From Sphingobacterium puteale (GTDB lineage: Bacteria; Bacteroidota; Bacteroidia; Sphingobacteriales; Sphingobacteriaceae): a stretch of DNA of 64,000 bases. The stretch covers positions 248,001-312,000 of the forward strand of contig NZ_RBWS01000007.1 of NCBI RefSeq assembly GCF_003627955.1. The letters are read 5' to 3'. Made by a program: the position numbers and the translations under genes. This document shows, in pieces, positions 8,236 to 17,978 of this stretch. Every line of letters begins with the position of its first letter. Position 1 is the first letter of the stretch. The notes under the pieces were generated by a model. That model had not been told where the DNA came from and did not search any database. It saw only the letters and a list, made by a program, of their open reading frames with translations.

Positions 8236-9270
8236 ATGAAGATTACGAAAGAACTCGTCGAAAAATATCTCCGCGGAGAATCAAATACCGAAGAAGTTAA
8301 AGCGGTTCAAACTGCATTGGATAATAACCAACTAAATTTGGATGATTGGCTTCCAGTAAGCGAATGGCATAATATAGAAGAAGATATAGCTTTTGAACAG
8401 CATGACTCAATCAAACAATCCCTGATCAAAAAAATTACGATCAGGGATACAAAACAACGGATCTATACCCTACTGAAGTATGCTGCGATACTTTTACTTG
8501 TCGGAACACTAGGCTGGGAATCTTTTCAATATTGGAAGACAACAACAAATACGCCTACGATTACTTCTGTCCAAAAAAAACAAACTCCGAAATTGGAGTC
8601 CCCAAGCAACTTCTATTATATTAATTCTGGCAATTCGCCGATGCAGATAGATGTTCCTGACGGATCAAAAATTGAACTTTATCCTAATTCGGAAGTTAAA
8701 TTTGCAGATAACTTTTCTTCGCTGTCTACCCGTGATATTCATTTAAAAGGAAAGGCAAAGTTTGTTGTTGCCAAAGACAAGTCAAGGCCGTTTAATGTAC
8801 ATACTGCTGGGTTAACAACAACCGCATTAGGTACAATATTCAGCGTCGATGAGCTAAAATCTTCACAAACAAAAGTCAGATTATTTGAAGGGCGTATCCA
8901 ATTAAAGAGTCTAAAAAATAAAACAGGTTCCCCTCCTCTGCTCCTTGAATTTATACCAAATGAAGAAATAACCATCGATCATGGACAACTTCAAATTATT
9001 GCCGAAGAACGGATGAATTCTTCCAAATTCAACAGAAGAGGTTTTTATTCCGAAAAACAAAATACACTAATATTCAAAAATCTAGCCCTTAAAGATCTAC
9101 TACATATTATAAGTCAAAACTATAATATCAAGCTTGAATTTGATTCCGAAGCTATCAAAGACAAATATTACAGTGGCACCTATGAAAATGAGCCGTCCGT
9201 GTTCCGAAAAATACTATCAGATATACAAGAACTCCACCACATTATTATAACCATACAGAATAAAATATAA
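8236..9270 (+). CDS. FecR-type anti-sigma factor
   Basis: 344 residues. A cytoplasmic N-terminal part (about 1-75) precedes one membrane helix near 77-95 (YAAILLLVGTLGW), then the periplasmic FecR domain (DVPDGSKIELYPNSEVKF..., RDIHLKGKAKFVVAKDKSRPFNVHT, TTALGTIFSVD, RLFEGRIQLK) and a C-terminal DUF4974 domain (LIFKNLALKDLLHIISQNYNIKLEF) that resembles the STN secretin fold. It holds the upstream sigma factor at the membrane until signalled by an outer membrane receptor. The expected partner is the SusC encoded 23 bases downstream, which however lacks its own STN signalling domain (see findings). Confidence 0.93.
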   Translation: MKITKELVEKYLRGESNTEEVKAVQTALDNNQLNLDDWLPVSEWHNIEEDIAFEQHDSIKQSLIKKITIRDTKQRIYTLLKYAAILLLVGTLGWESFQYWKTTTNTPTITSVQKKQTPKLESPSNFYYINSGNSPMQIDVPDGSKIELYPNSEVKFADNFSSLSTRDIHLKGKAKFVVAKDKSRPFNVHTAGLTTTALGTIFSVDELKSSQTKVRLFEGRIQLKSLKNKTGSPPLLLEFIPNEEITIDHGQLQIIAEERMNSSKFNRRGFYSEKQNTLIFKNLALKDLLHIISQNYNIKLEFDSEAIKDKYYSGTYENEPSVFRKILSDIQELHHIIITIQNKI

Positions 9271-9293
9271 TTTACTTATTTAATCCATAAATT

Positions 9294-12200
9294 ATGCACA
9301 ATTATTTACCTTCCAAACATGGCCTACTAACCATGTTTATGCTAAGAACCAATATCCGTGCTGATGTAAACTGGGGTTTACGTCTTGGACTAATGGGCCT
9401 TTTGGCAACCAGTTATCAAATCGTTCATGCACAACAGCAGGCAGCGATCAACGGCGTCATCCGCGACGAAGCGGGTAAGCCCATATACTCCGCAACGGTC
9501 ACTATCCAAAATGTGACTAACAAATTCAAAAGGGCTACGACCAGCGCTGCAGATGGAACCTTTTCTTTTGATCAGATCCCAGCTGGTCAAGGATACCAAA
9601 TCACCATTTCCTCCATCGGATTTAAAACCAAGGAACTAACAGATTACAACATCTCTGAAAGAGATAAGCTAGCCATCAATGTTAGTCTGGAATCGGTATC
9701 GGAAAATCTACAAGAAGTAGTTGTCACTGCACTAGGTATTAAAAAGGAGAAAAAGGCCCTGGGCTATACGGTTGCGGAGCTAAAAGGAGATGAATTGACA
9801 CAGGGTAAAGAAACAAATGTCGCCAATGCACTTTCGGGAAAGGTCGCCGGTGTGCAAGTAAGCCGTGCCGCTTCCGGTGCTGGAGGATCTTCAAAAGTCG
9901 TTATTCGTGGCAACAACTCACTTGTTGGCAATAGTCAACCGCTTTACGTAGTCGATGGTGTACCGATTGATAATCAAAACATTTCAGCACCAAACCAATC
10001 CGGTGGTACAGATTATGGCGACGGTATTGGAAATATTAACCCCGAAGATATAGAGACCATGTCCGTCCTAAAAGGGCCCAATGCCGCAGCGCTATATGGT
10101 CAAAGAGGAAGTAACGGTGTCATCCTGATTACAACAAAATCAGGAAAAGCCGGCAAAACACGTTTCAGCTATGGTACCGACTATTCCTTTGGAAACGGTT
10201 TGGTACTCCCTGATTTTCAAAATGAATATGGTCAAGGACTTAACGGCACATTTACGCACTTCCGAAAAGACGACGGAACCATCGTTTCCATGAGTGATGC
10301 CATAAAAAACGGTTACAGTGGTATCCCAAAAATGAGTGCAGGCCGGGACCGTACAACACGTGCCAGCTGGGGAGTCAAAATGGAGGGGCAAACTTATGAA
10401 GATGCCTATGGAAATGTGCTACAGCTAACACCTAAACCTGATACCTATGCCTCATTTTTCCAAACCGAAAAGCAATTTGTCAATAACTTAAGCGTAGACG
10501 GCGGTAATGAAAAAATAAATTACCGTTTTTCTTTTGCCAACACAGATGTGAAGGGATATATCCCGACCAATACTTTAAAAAGGAATAATTTTGGTTTACG
10601 CACACAGGCAAAAATTACGGACAAACTTCATATTGATGTAAAAGCAAATTACATCGCTCAGAAAGGAAACAATAGACCAACATTGGCTGATGCAGCCGAT
10701 AATCCAGCCTATTTATTTATCAGTCAACCACGAAGCCTTGGGAATGATATCATGTCCCAATATAAGTGGACTGCACAGGAGATAAGCAGGCAGCTTGGTT
10801 TTTCCGGTTTAACGGAGGGTTTGGAAAAAACTTACGCAACGAATAGTTCCACGGCTAATCCTTTCTGGACAATCCATGAAAATCACAACGAAGATCGCCG
10901 CGATCGCATCATTGGATTACTCCGCCTAAGCTATGACTTCGCTCCCTGGCTCAAAGTAGCAGCAACAGGAGGAACCGATTTCTATACCGATCAGCGATTC
11001 CGATATAGACCGATCAATACCTATCAGAGCTTAAACAGAAAAGGCGATATCAGAGAAGAAGTTATCCGATCCCGCGAAGATAATTTTGATATCCTTGCCA
11101 GCTCTAATTTCACTTTATCGGATAACATTAAGCTCAGCGCTAATATGGGGGCAAGTCATCAAAGTCGATATCTGCGCATGACAGGAAACGCTGGTAATCA
11201 GTTTATCGTACCTAATCTTTTTGTCATCAATAATACCACTACGAATACCTATATATTCGATCTTATCGAGTCAAAAATCAATTCGGTATACCTCTCAGGC
11301 CAATTTAGCTATAAAGATTATTGGTTTGTCGACTTTTCGGCGCGCAATGACTGGTCTTCTACATTATCCAAAAATAACAATTCATTTTTCTACCCTTCGA
11401 TAAGTTCCAGTTTTGTGCTATCTGATGCATTCCAATGGCAGTCAGATGCGCTGTCTTTCGCCAAGATCCGAGCTTCTTGGGCACAGGCCGGTAGCTCCGG
11501 AAACCCCTACCAATTAACGGGCGCGTATAGTCTGAATCAATATACACACGGTGGTGTACCGATGGCTTCATATACCGAAATTATCCCTGATCCCGACTTA
11601 AAGAATGAATTGACCACGTCTATCGAGGCTGGTGCAGATCTCAGGTTTTTAAAAAATAGACTTTCGCTATCCTTTACTTACTATCAGGCAAAAACAAAAA
11701 ATCAGATTCTAGATGTACCGATAGCACCATCAAGTCTTTACGTAAAAAATCGCATCAATGCCGGAGAAATCAGTAACAGAGGGATCGAATTTGTACTGGG
11801 GGCCACTCCCTTCAAAACCGAATCAGGATTTGAATGGAATACAACGTTTAACTTTAATAGAAACCGCAACAAGGTTGAATCGCTTTATCCTGGTGTAGAA
11901 AGTTTCCTTTTAGCAACAGATAGAGGAATCAACGTTGTCGCCGAAGTAGGAAAGCCATTTGGTCAGCTTATTGGGACCCAATTTGCATGGATTAAGGATG
12001 AAAATGGAAACCGATTAATTGATCCAACGACTGGGCTCCCTTTACGTACTGCCGGAAGAGTGGAAACAGATCTTGGAAATGCGCAGCCAAATTGGATAGG
12101 GGGTTTCGGCAACACATTAAAATACAAAGGCTTCAACTTATACGCACTTGTTGATATTCGTCAAGGGGGGGTGATCTTCTCACAGTCCAATCGAGAACAA

Positions 12201-12650
12201 ATAATTTATGGTACGAGCAAAAAAACGTTAGAAGGACGTGAGGGTACCTATGTCGCTGATGGAATGGTTGCACAACAAGATGGCGCAGGCAATTGGACAA
12301 GCACCGGAACAAAAAACAGCAAACAGGTGAATGCTCAGGATTATTGGAATATGGTAGCTAGTGACAAAGAAGTCATGGTATCTGAGGAAATGATTAATGA
12401 TATGAGTTATATTGCAATGCGCGAAATCAGTCTCTCTTATTCATTCCCGAAAAATCTGATGCCACATCGCTTGATCAATTCATTGAAACTGGGCCTATAT
12501 GGTAGAAACTTATTCTATTTCCAACGAAAAACAGATGGTTTTTCTCCAGAAGCTTCTGCTTTCAATGTAAACAATAGCTCCATAGGTATTGAATCTACTT
12601 CCTTACCTATGATGAGAACCTTTGGCATTAACCTTACTGTTGGTCTTTAA
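9294..12650 (+). CDS. SusC/RagA TonB-linked outer membrane receptor
   Basis: 1118 residues. After a signal sequence ending near residue 46 (YQIVHAQQQ) comes a carboxypeptidase-D regulatory-like beta domain (INGVIRDEAGKPIYSATVTIQN..., about 51-135), the TonB-box-like region (LQEVVVTALGIKKEKKALGY), the plug (GKVAGVQVSR, VVIRGNNSLVGNSQPLYVVDGVPIDN, NPEDIETMSVLKGPNAAALYGQRGSNGVILITTKSG) and a long barrel. It imports a glycan or peptide with the SusD encoded 11 bases on. There is no N-terminal STN domain although a FecI/FecR pair precedes it. The start context before ATG 9294 resembles the start of the dispersed element at 24.6 and 53 kb. Confidence 0.96.
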   Translation: MHNYLPSKHGLLTMFMLRTNIRADVNWGLRLGLMGLLATSYQIVHAQQQAAINGVIRDEAGKPIYSATVTIQNVTNKFKRATTSAADGTFSFDQIPAGQGYQITISSIGFKTKELTDYNISERDKLAINVSLESVSENLQEVVVTALGIKKEKKALGYTVAELKGDELTQGKETNVANALSGKVAGVQVSRAASGAGGSSKVVIRGNNSLVGNSQPLYVVDGVPIDNQNISAPNQSGGTDYGDGIGNINPEDIETMSVLKGPNAAALYGQRGSNGVILITTKSGKAGKTRFSYGTDYSFGNGLVLPDFQNEYGQGLNGTFTHFRKDDGTIVSMSDAIKNGYSGIPKMSAGRDRTTRASWGVKMEGQTYEDAYGNVLQLTPKPDTYASFFQTEKQFVNNLSVDGGNEKINYRFSFANTDVKGYIPTNTLKRNNFGLRTQAKITDKLHIDVKANYIAQKGNNRPTLADAADNPAYLFISQPRSLGNDIMSQYKWTAQEISRQLGFSGLTEGLEKTYATNSSTANPFWTIHENHNEDRRDRIIGLLRLSYDFAPWLKVAATGGTDFYTDQRFRYRPINTYQSLNRKGDIREEVIRSREDNFDILASSNFTLSDNIKLSANMGASHQSRYLRMTGNAGNQFIVPNLFVINNTTTNTYIFDLIESKINSVYLSGQFSYKDYWFVDFSARNDWSSTLSKNNNSFFYPSISSSFVLSDAFQWQSDALSFAKIRASWAQAGSSGNPYQLTGAYSLNQYTHGGVPMASYTEIIPDPDLKNELTTSIEAGADLRFLKNRLSLSFTYYQAKTKNQILDVPIAPSSLYVKNRINAGEISNRGIEFVLGATPFKTESGFEWNTTFNFNRNRNKVESLYPGVESFLLATDRGINVVAEVGKPFGQLIGTQFAWIKDENGNRLIDPTTGLPLRTAGRVETDLGNAQPNWIGGFGNTLKYKGFNLYALVDIRQGGVIFSQSNREQIIYGTSKKTLEGREGTYVADGMVAQQDGAGNWTSTGTKNSKQVNAQDYWNMVASDKEVMVSEEMINDMSYIAMREISLSYSFPKNLMPHRLINSLKLGLYGRNLFYFQRKTDGFSPEASAFNVNNSSIGIESTSLPMMRTFGINLTVGL

Positions 12651-12661
12651 AACACTGAATT

Positions 12662-14167
12662 ATGAAAACGAAAATGATAAAAAACAGATTTGTTATCGCT
12701 CTTGTCTCCGTAGCAACATTTGGTGCCTGCACGAAAGACTTTGAAAAAATAAATATGCCACCAACATCAGTGACAACAATAGATCCCGCATTGCTTATGG
12801 CTAGAATCCTTCGTGATGGTACGTTTCAGGAGTCGGGAGAACTTCCAAACAATAAGTTTGGCTCTTGGATCCAGCATTGGGCGGGTGGGCCTGTAGTACC
12901 AGTATCGCGTTATTTTGAAGGACCAGAAAACCTGATATGGTCGCAGCATTTTACCTTGCTCAGAAACATCATTCAGATAAAAAAAGAGCTCAGTGGCAAA
13001 GAAGAAAGTCCCGAAGGTAGAAGTAAACTGGCCATAACCGAACTTTATGAAGTTTATCTATACCAACGATTGACTGATCTATTTGGAGACATCCCCTATT
13101 CGGAAATTACAAAAGATAGCAAAGAGATTAATCGAACCCCTAAGTTTGACAAACAAGAGGATATCTATCCCGCGCTAGTTATAAAGGTCGATGCCGCTTT
13201 AGCACGTCTCACCGTTGGCGATCAATCTTATGGCTCCTCTGATTTTTTCTATGGCGGTAATATTGATAAATGGAAAAAATTCGGAAACTCCTTAAAACTG
13301 AAATTGGGCATGAGAATGCGTTATGCCAACCTCTCATTAGCGCAAAAAACCGTTACTGAAGCAATGACTTCTCCACTTGGGTTAATCTCAAGTAACAGCG
13401 ATAATGCTGCTGTTCCTACATTCAATAACGCACAAGCCGAGAATCAAAATCCTATATTACGGCAGATGACTACCGGGAGCGCCGACTTACGGTACTTAGC
13501 CAACACATTGGTAAACAAATTGAAGGAGTATAATGATCCCCGTTTAGGTCTACTTGCAGAACCCGTTACCATAGGCGGTGTTACTACTTATCAAGGAATT
13601 GGAGTAGCACTAACCGATAATGAACTTTCTCAACTGATCAGAGCAAATTACTCTACGGCCAACAAGTCAACATGGTTTAGCTTGAGTTTTGCTCCAATAC
13701 CGAGTTATGCAATGACCTACTCAGACATATGTTTTTACAAAGCCGAGGCTGCATTATTAGGTTGGGGCGCGACAAGTACAAATGCACAATCATTTTTTAC
13801 AGATGGCGTCAAAGCAGCCTTTGCCCTTCCACCATACAATTTAACTTCCATTCCCTCATCCTATGAGCAAAATGTCATCAACTTAAATGGATTGACAGAC
13901 GAACAAAAGATGGAGAAAATCGCTACTCAAAAATGGATAAGTTTATTTGGCAGAGATATGGAAGCATTTGCCGAATGGCGACGTACAGGTTATCCAAAAT
14001 TGACACCTGGTCCAAATCCGGGATCCACCAATAGACAGATACCGCGTCGAGCTATTTACTCCAGTGAGGAGGCTGAATTAAATCAAACAAATCTCAAAGA
14101 CGCTGTTTCCAGAATGCAGAACGGAGATTCCTTTTTGTCCAAAGTATGGTGGGATAAAAAACAATAG
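12662..14167 (+). CDS. SusD/RagB family lipoprotein (SusD-like group with SusD_like-2 features)
   Basis: 501 residues. Signal peptide with lipobox VATFGAC places the anchored Cys near residue 24; an alternative start at the Met four codons in gives the same mature protein. Helical TPR-like segments (ELYEVYLYQRLTDLFGDIPYSE, WKKFGNSLKLKLGMRMRYANL, YSDICFYKAEAALLGWG) and the C-terminal QKWISLFGRDMEAFAEWRRTGYPKL...RQIPRRAIY are typical of the SusD family members often called SusD/RagB-like. It pairs with the SusC upstream. A strong terminator lies 13 bases after the stop and closes the sigma-FecR-SusC-SusD unit. Confidence 0.93.
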   Translation: MKTKMIKNRFVIALVSVATFGACTKDFEKINMPPTSVTTIDPALLMARILRDGTFQESGELPNNKFGSWIQHWAGGPVVPVSRYFEGPENLIWSQHFTLLRNIIQIKKELSGKEESPEGRSKLAITELYEVYLYQRLTDLFGDIPYSEITKDSKEINRTPKFDKQEDIYPALVIKVDAALARLTVGDQSYGSSDFFYGGNIDKWKKFGNSLKLKLGMRMRYANLSLAQKTVTEAMTSPLGLISSNSDNAAVPTFNNAQAENQNPILRQMTTGSADLRYLANTLVNKLKEYNDPRLGLLAEPVTIGGVTTYQGIGVALTDNELSQLIRANYSTANKSTWFSLSFAPIPSYAMTYSDICFYKAEAALLGWGATSTNAQSFFTDGVKAAFALPPYNLTSIPSSYEQNVINLNGLTDEQKMEKIATQKWISLFGRDMEAFAEWRRTGYPKLTPGPNPGSTNRQIPRRAIYSSEEAELNQTNLKDAVSRMQNGDSFLSKVWWDKKQ

Positions 14168-14180
14168 AAACAACAATAAA

Positions 14181-14218
14181 GGTTTGAGCCCACGAAATTA
14201 TTTCGTGTCGCTCAAACC
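14181..14218 (+). terminator. Rho-independent terminator after the SusC/SusD operon
   Basis: Stem of 8 bp at the ends (14181-14188 with 14211-14218, ggtttgag/ctcaaacc) continuing through a small bulge into a 7-bp inner stem (cacgaaa/tttcgtg) with a 3-base loop. It follows the susD stop by 13 bases. The T-tract after it is weak. Confidence 0.75.
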
Positions 14219-14430
14219 TACTTACCAAAATGCTGCTGCTCCAGATTCTATCCTCTCACATATTCTGTATAGCTATGCCCGCAACAAGGTCTTCAGGACT
14301 ACTTTAGTGCAAAACACCTTTCATTGTTTTCGCAATGAATCTTTTTCAGCAATGATTTAGGTTTCTTTTGAAATTATATTTATCTTTCTTTAAGTATAAA
14401 CAAATCCCACGCTCTTCAAGCTTTACAAAA

Positions 14431-15531
14431 ATGAAAACAAGCACTTCACTATTTTTGCTAACAGTAGCATCTCTTTTTATAGGGTGCGGAGAAAACGGTA
14501 AAAAATCCACATCACCGTCTCCAGATAACTTACCAAAAAATACCCCAAGCTTTAGCTTCGAGGGGATTAAACAAGATTATACAACAAATGAAGAATTATC
14601 GTTTCAGATTACAAATACTTCTAATTTAAAAATTGATTCCATCCTTTATTATATCAATGATAACCCGATTGCTAAAGTCACAGAAAACAATAAAGTAACA
14701 TATAGATTATCAGGAGAGAAATTTGGCAAGCAAATTATTAAAGCGGTTGTATTTGATGCTGGAAAATCCGAAGAAAATACAGTCAACATAGACTATCTGC
14801 CATCAGACCCACCTCGAATTTTAAAGTACCGAATAGTTAATTCCTACCCACATGATATCAAAGCTTTCACACAAGGACTGGAGTTCTTTGGAGACAACTT
14901 GATGGAAAGTACAGGCAATGGCGTTGGGTTAAGTGGAAATAAAGGTAAGTCAAGTATCCGCATCGTCAATCCCACCACCGGACAACCAATCAAAAAGATC
15001 GAATTAGCAGATTCAATATTTGGTGAGGGTGCGACCATATTAAATGGGAAATTATATCAATTGACGTACAAAAGCAATCTTGCCTATGTCTATGATATGG
15101 CAACCCTAAAGACAATAAAAACACTGCCATATTTCAAAAACATGGAAGGATGGGGACTGACCTCGGATGGCAAAAATTTGTATATGTCCGACGGTTCAGA
15201 AAATATCTATCTACTCAATCCCAATGACTTTTCTAAAATTGATTATATCCGTGTTGCCACAAATGAGAAAATCGTTAACCAAATAAACGAAATGGAGTGG
15301 GTAAAAGGAAAGATTTATGCTAATTTCTTTATGGAAGATGTCATGGGTATCATCGACCCGAAAACAGGGGCTATCGAAGGTTTAGTCGATCTTTCCAAAT
15401 TACGGGAAAACGTGACACAACATGTTGATCTGGATGTATTAAACGGAATTGCGTACAATAAAAAATCAAATACCTTTTTTCTTACAGGAAAAAATTGGGA
15501 CAAAATATTTGAAATACAGCTACTGGATTAA
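14431..15531 (+). CDS. Glutaminyl-peptide cyclotransferase, lipoprotein
   Basis: 366 residues from the ATG at 14431; the frame is open to a TTG at 14368 but only the later ATG gives a lipoprotein signal (SLFIGCGENGKKS). Residues about 40-125 form an Ig-like beta domain; the rest is the five-bladed propeller of plant-type glutamine cyclotransferase: YPHDIKAFTQGLEFFGDNLMESTG, EGATILNGKLYQLTYKSNLAYVYD, MEGWGLTSDGKNLYMSDGSENIYLL, INEMEWVKGKIYANFF and LNGIAYNKKSNTFFLTGKNWDKIFEI. It should convert N-terminal Gln of exported proteins to pyroglutamate, from the outer face of a membrane. No functional link to neighbours is evident. Confidence 0.92.
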   Translation: MKTSTSLFLLTVASLFIGCGENGKKSTSPSPDNLPKNTPSFSFEGIKQDYTTNEELSFQITNTSNLKIDSILYYINDNPIAKVTENNKVTYRLSGEKFGKQIIKAVVFDAGKSEENTVNIDYLPSDPPRILKYRIVNSYPHDIKAFTQGLEFFGDNLMESTGNGVGLSGNKGKSSIRIVNPTTGQPIKKIELADSIFGEGATILNGKLYQLTYKSNLAYVYDMATLKTIKTLPYFKNMEGWGLTSDGKNLYMSDGSENIYLLNPNDFSKIDYIRVATNEKIVNQINEMEWVKGKIYANFFMEDVMGIIDPKTGAIEGLVDLSKLRENVTQHVDLDVLNGIAYNKKSNTFFLTGKNWDKIFEIQLLD

Positions 15532-15584
15532 CTAATCACTCGTTAGTCTATAATGTACACAATCATAAAGACAATCTATTCATT

Positions 15585-15617
15585 AAAGTGCTATTCCCGC
15601 TCTGGAAATAGCACTTT
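15585..15617. terminator. Bidirectional terminator between convergent genes
   Basis: An 11-bp stem (15585-15595 aaagtgctatt with 15607-15617 aatagcacttt) lies between the cyclotransferase stop and the end of the convergent WG-repeat gene. A and T flanks on both sides suit termination of both. Confidence 0.7.
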
Positions 15618-15634
15618 CTTATTTCAGGCAACAA

Positions 15635-16381
15635 TTATTTCTTAACGATTTTCCCGTCTTCATAGAGTGTATACTCTTCGCCATCGGCCTGTTGCAACAC
15701 CATTTTTCCGTCGACAAAAATATTGCTAAATGTAAAAACAGGATCGGTCATTATTTTGCTATTGTAATCCATCAATCCCCAATGCTGTGGTGATTCCATA
15801 TACATGATTCTATTTTTACCCGCAACATCCAAAACCTGATATTTAAAAGGAACCACAATAGCACCGTTATAATCAATAAATCCTTGTTTGCCATCTTTCG
15901 CAACTTTGATAACTGTACTATCAATCGCCATAAGACTGGCATCCAAAAAGATAGACTCATACTGAGGCGAAACAACCTCCACGCCTTTCTCATTGATCAA
16001 CCCTACACGTTGTTTGCTATCTTGTACTTCAAAAAAGCCAAAATGTGGTTTTGTCGTAGTACTGAAATAGTTAGGCTGTACAATAACCTTTCCTGTTTTA
16101 TCAACTATGCCAACAGTTCCTAAATCGCCATTGGCATCCGTTCGATGGAAAGTCGCTAGACTTTCGCCATCAAATCGTATAAATTGTTCGTAAGCAGTAT
16201 CTGGATTTTCCCAGATATCTTCTATCGCATTATACTTTCCCTTTAATTGACCGATAGGTAAAACAGTGTCTTCAACACCTCCTTTAGCAGCTTTGGTTGC
16301 CTCCTGTCCCCGACAGGAGCTGCCTATAAGTACAATTGTTGCCACTATGCCTACAATTTTATATGGATTGTTTATTCTCAT
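15635..16381 (-). CDS. WG-repeat lipoprotein
   Basis: 248 residues with a lipoprotein signal (TIVLIGSSCRGQ, Cys near 23). The body has repeats of the WG type: VGIVDKTGKVIVQPNYF, VGLINEKGVEVVSPQYESI, QGFIDYNGAIVVPFKYQ and WGLMDYNSKIMTDPVFTF, each a 'G(L/F)(I/M)(D/N)..G..(V/I)..P.(Y/F)' unit. Such repeats make extended beta structures thought to bind proteins or envelope partners; no enzymatic role is known. It heads no operon clearly: 107 bases separate it from the next minus-strand gene. Confidence 0.87.
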   Translation of the reverse strand: MRINNPYKIVGIVATIVLIGSSCRGQEATKAAKGGVEDTVLPIGQLKGKYNAIEDIWENPDTAYEQFIRFDGESLATFHRTDANGDLGTVGIVDKTGKVIVQPNYFSTTTKPHFGFFEVQDSKQRVGLINEKGVEVVSPQYESIFLDASLMAIDSTVIKVAKDGKQGFIDYNGAIVVPFKYQVLDVAGKNRIMYMESPQHWGLMDYNSKIMTDPVFTFSNIFVDGKMVLQQADGEEYTLYEDGKIVKK

Positions 16382-16488
16382 ACTATTTCAAAATTATGCT
16401 TATTTATCAACTGTTATATAACCCCTATACTTTGAACAGGTACATTTTAAAAACGGAAATCTCCAACTCAACATTATTTTCTTATCTG

Positions 16489-17367
16489 CTACGGCATTTC
16501 TTCAAGCTTGTTAAAACCTGTTGTTATCATCTCCTGCAATTGAGGTGTAAACAAGTTGGTTGAAAGTGGTATTTTCTTGGCTTCGCTATTTAATCTCCAT
16601 TGTGCACGCTTCTCAAGCAAAAATTGCAATCGCTGTGCTGTTGTCAATCCCGGCAATGTATAATATATACTATTTTCACCTTCTTTTCCTTGCATTTGAA
16701 TATATCGGCCTGTAGTTACCCTGAATTTATTTCTTTCCTCAAAACTTCGGATAAAAGAGCTATCCTGATCAGCGATATCCCACATGGGATCACGAGGGCA
16801 GCAGACAGAACCATAGCTTTCCTTCCAATATACTGTTAATAGGTTTTCGGGCACCGTAGGTTTAGCAAAATCAATCACTGGATTTTCCAATCCCCCAAGC
16901 CGAACGCTATCAACTTTTACAATGTCCTCTTCCCGTCTGATATAATAATAAAAATTTGTCGTTTCTGGTTCCACGCACCTTCCACTTTTTGAAGCCGTTT
17001 TACTGACTTCACTGTAAAACTTCCAATCAGGAACAATCAGAATAAATTTTTGTAATTCAGGATAAAATGCAGATGATTTCTTAAAAAGTTCTATTGGGAT
17101 CTTTGCGCTCAAATAAAATACTTCTATTGAATCTGCATTAAACTGCAATGGCAAATCCAATAAATAATTGCCCTCTAATCGTGCTACCTGACGATCTTCA
17201 ATATTCATTACTCGATCATACTTTTGAGCTAGCCAATCCGGTCGTACAGTTTCCAGTTGATCGGGAGGCCTGATAGCTTGTTTTATGGCTTTACTTTTAC
17301 AGGAGATAACAAGTAGAAATAAAACCAGCATTAAATAAACTTTATCAATTATTAAGCACGTTCTCAT
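16489..17367 (-). CDS. Hypothetical lipoprotein, 292 aa
   Basis: Not recognised. Signal MRTCLIIDKVYLMLVLFLLVISCKS gives a lipobox LVISC with Cys near residue 23, so membrane anchored outside the cytoplasm. The mature part is a mixed alpha/beta sequence with YGSVCCPRDPMWD (a CC pair) and a single Cys in GRCVEPET. Together these three Cys could form a disulfide or bind metal. It lies 29 bases after another small lipoprotein gene on the same strand, so the two may be one transcript. Confidence 0.7.
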   Translation of the reverse strand: MRTCLIIDKVYLMLVLFLLVISCKSKAIKQAIRPPDQLETVRPDWLAQKYDRVMNIEDRQVARLEGNYLLDLPLQFNADSIEVFYLSAKIPIELFKKSSAFYPELQKFILIVPDWKFYSEVSKTASKSGRCVEPETTNFYYYIRREEDIVKVDSVRLGGLENPVIDFAKPTVPENLLTVYWKESYGSVCCPRDPMWDIADQDSSFIRSFEERNKFRVTTGRYIQMQGKEGENSIYYTLPGLTTAQRLQFLLEKRAQWRLNSEAKKIPLSTNLFTPQLQEMITTGFNKLEEMP

Positions 17368-17396
17368 TGGCTAAAAATAATGTTTCATTAATTATC

Positions 17397-17900
17397 TTAT
17401 TGCGCATCAGCAACTTTTATCCCCATCTTATTTAAAAACTCAACCTGTTTCTCCAAACAAGTATCTGCCAAGACTTCTATTTTAGCTTTTTCATCAGTAA
17501 TATCTCTTAACAAGGCCTGTCTGGCACCTTTTTTCTGCTCATCCACATATTTGACCAATAACGTACCATAACCATCTGTAATTCTCGTCATGTAAGCTAT
17601 TGTCGTCAAATGGAAGCTCTTCGCAGCCTCACTAGGCTTTAATGCATTAACTTCACTCTTTATTCCTTTGATATAGCTGCTCAGCGCCTGTACCTCTTTA
17701 AGCTTCATTTCGTAGGATAATTCATCCGTTCTATCCGCATCATATTCTCCTTCCAGCAATTTATTGTAGCTTTCATCCAACTTTTCTTTACAACTATAAA
17801 AAAGGCGGGCAATCTTCTCATTATATCCGAAGTCCAAATTACCACCACAGGATGTCAATGCGAATGTACTGATGATTAATGTCAAAATAATAATTCTCAT
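17397..17900 (-). CDS. Hypothetical helical lipoprotein, 167 aa
   Basis: Signal MRIIILTLIISTFALTSCGGN with lipobox LTSC at Cys 18. The mature protein is almost wholly helical and charged (EKLDESYNKLLEGEYDADRTDELSYEMKLKEVQALSSYIKG), with coiled-coil character, two further Cys, and no recognisable enzyme motif. It resembles the small Bacteroidota lipoproteins annotated only as 'LIC11966-like' surface proteins, but I cannot confirm that. Probably first gene of a two-lipoprotein unit with 16489-17367. Confidence 0.7.
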   Translation of the reverse strand: MRIIILTLIISTFALTSCGGNLDFGYNEKIARLFYSCKEKLDESYNKLLEGEYDADRTDELSYEMKLKEVQALSSYIKGIKSEVNALKPSEAAKSFHLTTIAYMTRITDGYGTLLVKYVDEQKKGARQALLRDITDEKAKIEVLADTCLEKQVEFLNKMGIKVADAQ

Positions 17901-17978
17901 AGCTCAATTTTTCAACAAATAACGCATTTTCAAAACAAGCTCTGTAAGGCAGTTAATATTCGTTACCTGTTTTTTAAG

